Origin: Daphnia pulex | Lineage: Eukaryota; Arthropoda; Branchiopoda; Diplostraca; Daphniidae | Direction: 5' to 3' | DNA length: 64,000 nucleotides | Assembly (NCBI RefSeq): GCF_021134715.1 | Contig: NC_060026.1 | Span: 13,941,001 to 14,005,000, forward strand | Shown: positions 60,204-64,000 of the stretch, one piece after another | Numbering within the stretch: position 1 is the stretch's first letter | How the letters are laid out: every line of letters begins with the position of its first letter | The notes under the pieces: model-generated | What the model saw: only the letters and a program-made list of their open reading frames with translations | Told to the model about the DNA's origin: nothing | Database searches by the model: none | Translations under genes and position numbers: made by a program

Positions 60204-61301
60204 TTAAACAAGAGATGGAGGTGGTGTCAGGCAGGTGTGGTTGCCTCCTTGCCACCATTCGGCAATGTCGGGATAAATTTTCTCTTCCGTTTTCTTGTCG
60301 CTTAACAACCGACACAATTGGCACATTCCGTCGACGGGTTTCGGATCGACAGTAAATCGATTCCGCCAGCGGAAGTAACTCAAATAAAGTTCGTCATCCG
60401 ACATCAGTTTCTCCAGATGCTCTGCCAGACTCTGCGGGCTGTCGAAATCCCTGACATTCACATACGATCCGGCCGGAAGGTAAAACGAATAATCCGATCC
60501 GCCGTAAACCACCGGCACCGCTCCGTGGGCCAAGGGTCGGTACAACTTCTCCGTGATGTAATCCGGACACAAAGAATTCTCGAAACTCAGATAGAATCGA
60601 TAATTCTGACCGAGAAATCGATCGCAATCGGCTCGACTGGGACACTGGTTACTTCGGTTCCCGCAGAATCCGTAAACATCAACCGGAATCAAAAGTGAGA
60701 GATGACTGACCAACGATTCACGCCGGCTGTCCGTCTTGCAATTGGATACCATCCAGGCCACCGTTTTATTCTTCATTTTCAGATCAATTTCAAATGGAAG
60801 TGATGCGGAAGTTTCTTCAGCATCCGGCGGGTCGTTCAATCGAGGGAAATCCAAACAGGATGGCGATGGATCGACGCATTTGAGTCGACCGTACGGATGG
60901 AGACTGACGATATCCGAGTCCCGCCGGTAAGTCATTGTCCTGTTGAAGTAATTCCGGAACACCGGACGCCGCAACAGGTCCAGATCGGTGTGCGCTGGCG
61001 ATTCGTGATTGAAGAAGACGAAATGCTGGTGCGGAAGTCTCCATCCGGGCGGAGGTAAGTCGTTTTCCCTCAGGTCGCGAGCGTGGAAGATGACGGCGTC
61101 GCTTTCGTTGACTAAGCCTCGATCCATCGTCGTCAGACAAACAATTCGGTTATCATCGCAGGTGGCAAATGGCGTCCGTCCGAGCCCGTATTCGAAATCG
61201 ACGGATGTAAAATATTTCGTCCAGTAGAGAATGAGAATCTTACGCTGGCATGGAGCTGACAGGCCGGATATATTTACAATTGCTGGTACGACCTGCTGCA
61301 T
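60204..61301 (-). CDS. Alpha-1,3-fucosyltransferase paralogue (GT10), no visible anchor exon, 365 aa
   Basis: One open frame that carries a complete GT10 catalytic domain: ILILYWTKYF, MTYRRDSDI (~123-131) and ENSLCPDYITEKLYRPL (241-257) followed by VPVVYGGSDYSFY. It aligns along its length with the neighbouring fucosyltransferase, in the same orientation, so the pair looks like an old tandem duplication. Unlike its neighbour it begins with MQQVVPAIVNISGL and has no membrane anchor. The apparent ATG lies in AAATGCAG|CAG, which can also be a splice acceptor at the place where the neighbour's exon 2 begins, so an anchor exon may exist upstream; none was found in 61302-61560. Either the anchor exon is remote, or the gene has lost it and would give a cytosolic, probably inactive product. 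Confidence 0.88.
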   Translation of the reverse strand: MQQVVPAIVNISGLSAPCQRKILILYWTKYFTSVDFEYGLGRTPFATCDDNRIVCLTTMDRGLVNESDAVIFHARDLRENDLPPPGWRLPHQHFVFFNHESPAHTDLDLLRRPVFRNYFNRTMTYRRDSDIVSLHPYGRLKCVDPSPSCLDFPRLNDPPDAEETSASLPFEIDLKMKNKTVAWMVSNCKTDSRRESLVSHLSLLIPVDVYGFCGNRSNQCPSRADCDRFLGQNYRFYLSFENSLCPDYITEKLYRPLAHGAVPVVYGGSDYSFYLPAGSYVNVRDFDSPQSLAEHLEKLMSDDELYLSYFRWRNRFTVDPKPVDGMCQLCRLLSDKKTEEKIYPDIAEWWQGGNHTCLTPPPSLV

Positions 61302-61580
61302 TTTATTATTTTAAACTAGTAACTTGTGCCAGGTGTAAGCTAACAGAACGGAAACACGTGGATTCGTGTTTTTAGTATTTGGTATTTGGTATTCAGAGTG
61401 ATTGATATATTTTTAAAACTTGAGCTTCATCTCATTCTCTATGAATCAGAAATAGGGGAAGAGGAGGGCTAGTTGGAAGGGTCACTTTTTGTGAATTTAT
61501 TTGGACTTTTAGTTTTCCCGTCGTTCCAAATTACTTCGAAAATAAACCTACAACTTATCCTAGCCTAATCTTTTGCCGAT

Positions 61581-61705
61581 TTTCACGGCTTCGCCGTGCT
61601 GATCCTGAAATTGAATTTCACGGCTCCGCCGTGATGATCCCGAACGTGAATTTCACGGCTTCGCCGTGATGATATCGAATGTGAATTCACGGCTTCGCCG
61701 TGATG
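61581..61705. repeat. Four tandem 35-bp units, each with a 6-bp-stem hairpin
   Basis: Units start at 61581, 61616, 61651 and about 61685. Each contains cacggc-(ttc or tcc)-gccgtg, a perfect 6-bp stem with a 3-base loop, followed by 'tgatgatcc.gaa.gtgaa'-like spacer. The stems are identical in all units while the loops and spacers vary. The array sits directly before the telomeric repeat. Confidence 0.85.
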
Positions 61706-61730
61706 GTTGTTTGGGAGCTACTACACTTGG

Positions 61731-61875
61731 TAACCTAACCTAACCTAACCTAACCTAACCTAACCTAACCTAACCTAACCTAACCTAACCTAACCTAACC
61801 TAACCTAACCTAACCTAACCTAACCTAACCTAACCTAACCTAACCTAATGTAACCTAATCTTACATAACCTAACC
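61731..61875. repeat. Interstitial telomeric repeat (CCTAA)n
   Basis: 61731-61848 is an uninterrupted run of TAACC units (about 23.6), followed by degenerate units to about 61875. This is the complementary strand of the arthropod telomere repeat TTAGG. Unique gene-bearing DNA lies to the left, and a chromosome end on the right would show TTAGG on this strand. The run is therefore interstitial or inverted relative to such an end. Confidence 0.93.
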
Positions 61876-61879
61876 AAAG

Positions 61880-62117
61880 TTAGTGGCAGTTATTTGTTTT
61901 TATTTACAGAGTGGTCAATGTTGCAACTTTGGGCGCGGGCTCCGCTATTTAGCCGCGAGGATACCTCCAGCACTCCTCTCGCCAGGGCCTCCCCGTGGGC
62001 TCGAGTCCCGGTGGAGGTATCCTCCGGTATCCTCTCTACATCCGCTCAGCTACCGATTGCATCGGCTAAGTCAGTGGCAGTTATTTTTTACAGATTGGAC
62101 GATGTTGCAATTTAGGA
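61880..62117. repeat. Direct-repeat-bounded segment with a 13-bp hairpin
   Basis: Two ~50-base direct repeats (about 61880-61932 and 62067-62117; 'gtggcagttatt', 'tttacag', 'atgttgcaa') flank about 135 bases of GC-rich DNA. Within it 61957-61969 (gaggatacctcca) pairs perfectly with 62012-62024. 'ggctcgagtcc' (61998-62008) resembles a polymerase III B box, but the segment does not fold as a tRNA. Confidence 0.6.
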
Positions 62118-62559
62118 GTTGCTTAATTTTATTCGTTTTGATTCAGAATGATTGAATTCCCCCCGCCCTTCAGTTAAATTGCCAGTCAATCTCATTGTCT
62201 CCTTGCCGTTCTCCTTTTGCGAGGTAATTTTCTTTTTGCTAAAGGGATGACCCAACAAAAGCTAATTATATCTAAAAATTCAAAGCGGCCCTATTTCTCC
62301 GTCACAGAATCAGAGAAGAGGGGGTTAGTTAGAACCAACAGCGTCACCCTTCATATACTTTGCCTAGCTCAAACAAAGATGAGTGAAATACACACATTGC
62401 CTGCTTGTTATTTATAAGTTAGTTGGCCGATTCCCGTTTTTATTATTTCATGAACATATTCCTCATGGTCTTAACCACAAAGTTCATTTTTACAAATATC
62501 GTTTTCACTTCAGAGCTGTCGTAAATTTGAAAAATTAACAAATTTCCGTACTTGCTTCG

Positions 62560-64000
62560 CAAATTTTTCTCCCCTGTTGACATCTGGCCCGTCAATCTAA
62601 TTGATGCCTTGTTAATTTTCTTCTTGCTAGACCTTTTTCGTTTTTTGATCACTTTTTTCATTTATTCATTTTAATTTGCGAAGATTTTTTTATTTGCAAT
62701 TGATTTGATTGATGTTTTATTTTTATTCAGAGTGATTTAAATCCCCCCCCCCTGTTGACATCTTGCCTGTCAAACTCATTGTCGCTTTGTTGCCAGTTAA
62801 TTTTCTTCTTGCTAGACAATTTTCGTTTTTTTATCACTTTTTTTCTTTTTAAGTTTTAAAGATTTTTGTGGTATCTTGATTAGCCTGTTCATTTCTTGTC
62901 CGTAGTTTATTTATTACCTAATATTCGTTACCTGCCCGTCGATTCGTCGCCTGATATTCTGTCCCTCGCTTAATTTTGTTAGAACTATTCGTGTTTTCCC
63001 TGAAAGCTTGGTCTGTTTTAGTCGCGGATGCGTTTTCAAACAGTTTAATTTAAGACTGGTATTGTTGTATTTTGATAAGTTACCCCCGTCACTCACGTTT
63101 TTCCGAGTAGCAATTTAGTCAATTGCATTGTGTTTGACCGTGAATCAAATTCGTTTTCTTCTGTTTTTTTTTCTTCTTATACGTTAATTCTCGTGTTTTT
63201 ATAATTAATTTTAAGACTGGTATTGTTGTCTTTTGATTAGTTACCCGTCACTCACTGTCTTCTATTTTTTAATCCGTTAACGTTTTATTTTGATTTAGAG
63301 TGATTTAAATTTTTTTCCCCCTGTTGACATCTTGCCCGTCAAACTCATTGTCGCCTTGTTGCCAGTTAATTTTCTTCTTGCTAGACCATTTCCGTTTTTT
63401 TATCACTTTTTTTCTTTTATTCGTTTTATGTTGTAAAGATTTTTTATTTGCAAGTTATTTGAATTGCGTGGTATCTTGATTAGCCTGTTCATTTCTTTTC
63501 CGTAGTCTATTTATTACCGAATATGCGTTGCCTGCCCGTCGATTCGTCGCCTGATATACTGTCTGCCTCTCGCTTAATATTACTGTTAGAGCTATTCGTC
63601 TTTTCCCCGAAATCTTGGTCTGTTTTAGTCGCGGATGCGTTATCAACCAGTTTAACTTAAGACTGATATCTTTTGAATAGCTAGCTGTCACTCACGTTTT
63701 ATAGTGTTGCACACTTATTACCTGCCCGTGAATCGGTGAATCAAATACTTTTCTTTTGTCTTTTTTTCTTATTTGTTAATTCTCAAACGGGGGGGGGGTG
63801 TGTCTGTCGTTCTTTTCTCGCTTTTTATTCTGTCTGCCCGTCACTTAATATTACCCGTCACTCACGTTTTTCCGAGTGGCAATGAGTCAATTGCAATGTG
63901 TTTGACCGCGATTAAAATTCGTTATCTTCTGTCTTTTATTTTTCTTATCCGTTAATTCTCGGGTTTTTATTATTACTTCTATGTAACAATATTTTTCGCG
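62560..64000. repeat. Long tandem repeats (~570-600 bp unit), pyrimidine-rich, running off the window
   Basis: 'cctgttgaca' with 'tcttgcc.gtcaaactcat' recurs at 62751 and 63320 (an earlier, shorter copy is near 62570). 'tagcctgttcatttctt' recurs at 62881 and 63481, and 'gtcgcggatgcgtt' at 63021 and 63628. 'actcacgtttttccgag' recurs at 63091 and 63860. Spacing grows from 569 to 607 bases, and the last pair is about 769 apart, so units differ by indels. The plus strand is strongly T/C-rich. Short minus-strand frames repeat with the units and are not genes. The organisation is satellite- or subtelomere-like. Confidence 0.82.

Noticed and set aside
61957-62024. tRNA gene
   Set aside because: The paired arms and the GGCTCGAGTCC motif suggest one, but the possible acceptor-to-acceptor length (~56 bases) is too short, there is no proper anticodon arm and no A box in place.
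62560-64000. CRISPR-like regularly spaced repeats
   Set aside because: Units are ~0.57-0.6 kb, diverged and eukaryotic in context; there is no short-repeat/spacer structure.

Overview
The window is animal, almost certainly arthropod, DNA, and a branchiopod crustacean such as Daphnia fits best. The reasons are compact genes with many 55-80 bp GT-AG introns, a (CCTAA)n = (TTAGG)n arthropod-type telomeric repeat, a full Sidestep-family immunoglobulin adhesion gene, and protist-free metazoan families (IP3 receptor, alpha-1,3-fucosyltransferases). The species is inferred, not proven.

Layout. 0-2 kb: one intron-less minus-strand gene for an unrecognised secreted, highly charged protein. 4.8-7.8 kb: a nested pseudogene, in which the two ends of a broken Hsp90 gene flank a fragment of an inositol-trisphosphate receptor gene. 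Both still carry introns, so they came from DNA-level copying and not from mRNA. 8-16.4 kb: a repeat-rich stretch with several non-autonomous inverted-repeat elements (one with a clean 7-bp target duplication), a diverged direct duplication and perhaps a tiny gene. 17.1-32.7 kb (minus): a complete 14-exon gene for a 960-residue Sidestep-like protein (signal peptide, five Ig domains, FN3, one membrane span, cytoplasmic tail); every splice phase agrees. It carries glutamine-rich insertions inside Ig1 and Ig2. 32.8-49.3 kb: about 16.5 kb without a convincing gene, probably upstream regulatory DNA of the Sidestep-like gene.

49.4-61.3 kb: a cluster of Golgi-type, type II membrane, glycan-modifying enzymes. 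It holds a WSCD-like sulfotransferase (4 exons, minus), a GT-A-like putative glycosyltransferase (minus), a second GT-A-like putative glycosyltransferase (plus, 3 exons, head-to-head with the former over 355 bp), an alpha-1,3-fucosyltransferase (minus, 2 exons) and a second fucosyltransferase (minus) without a visible membrane anchor. These could act in sequence on surface or secreted glycans; that is inference from families and proximity. An orphan exon encoding another type II anchor and a diverged 0.9-kb tandem duplication lie inside this cluster.

61.5-64 kb: the gene territory stops at a peculiar repeat boundary made of four 35-bp palindromic units, then about 118 bp of perfect telomeric repeat in the orientation opposite to that expected for a chromosome end on the right, then a direct-repeat-bounded hairpin and finally long pyrimidine-rich tandem repeats of about 570-600 bp running off the window. 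This looks like an interstitial telomere or subtelomere-type junction.
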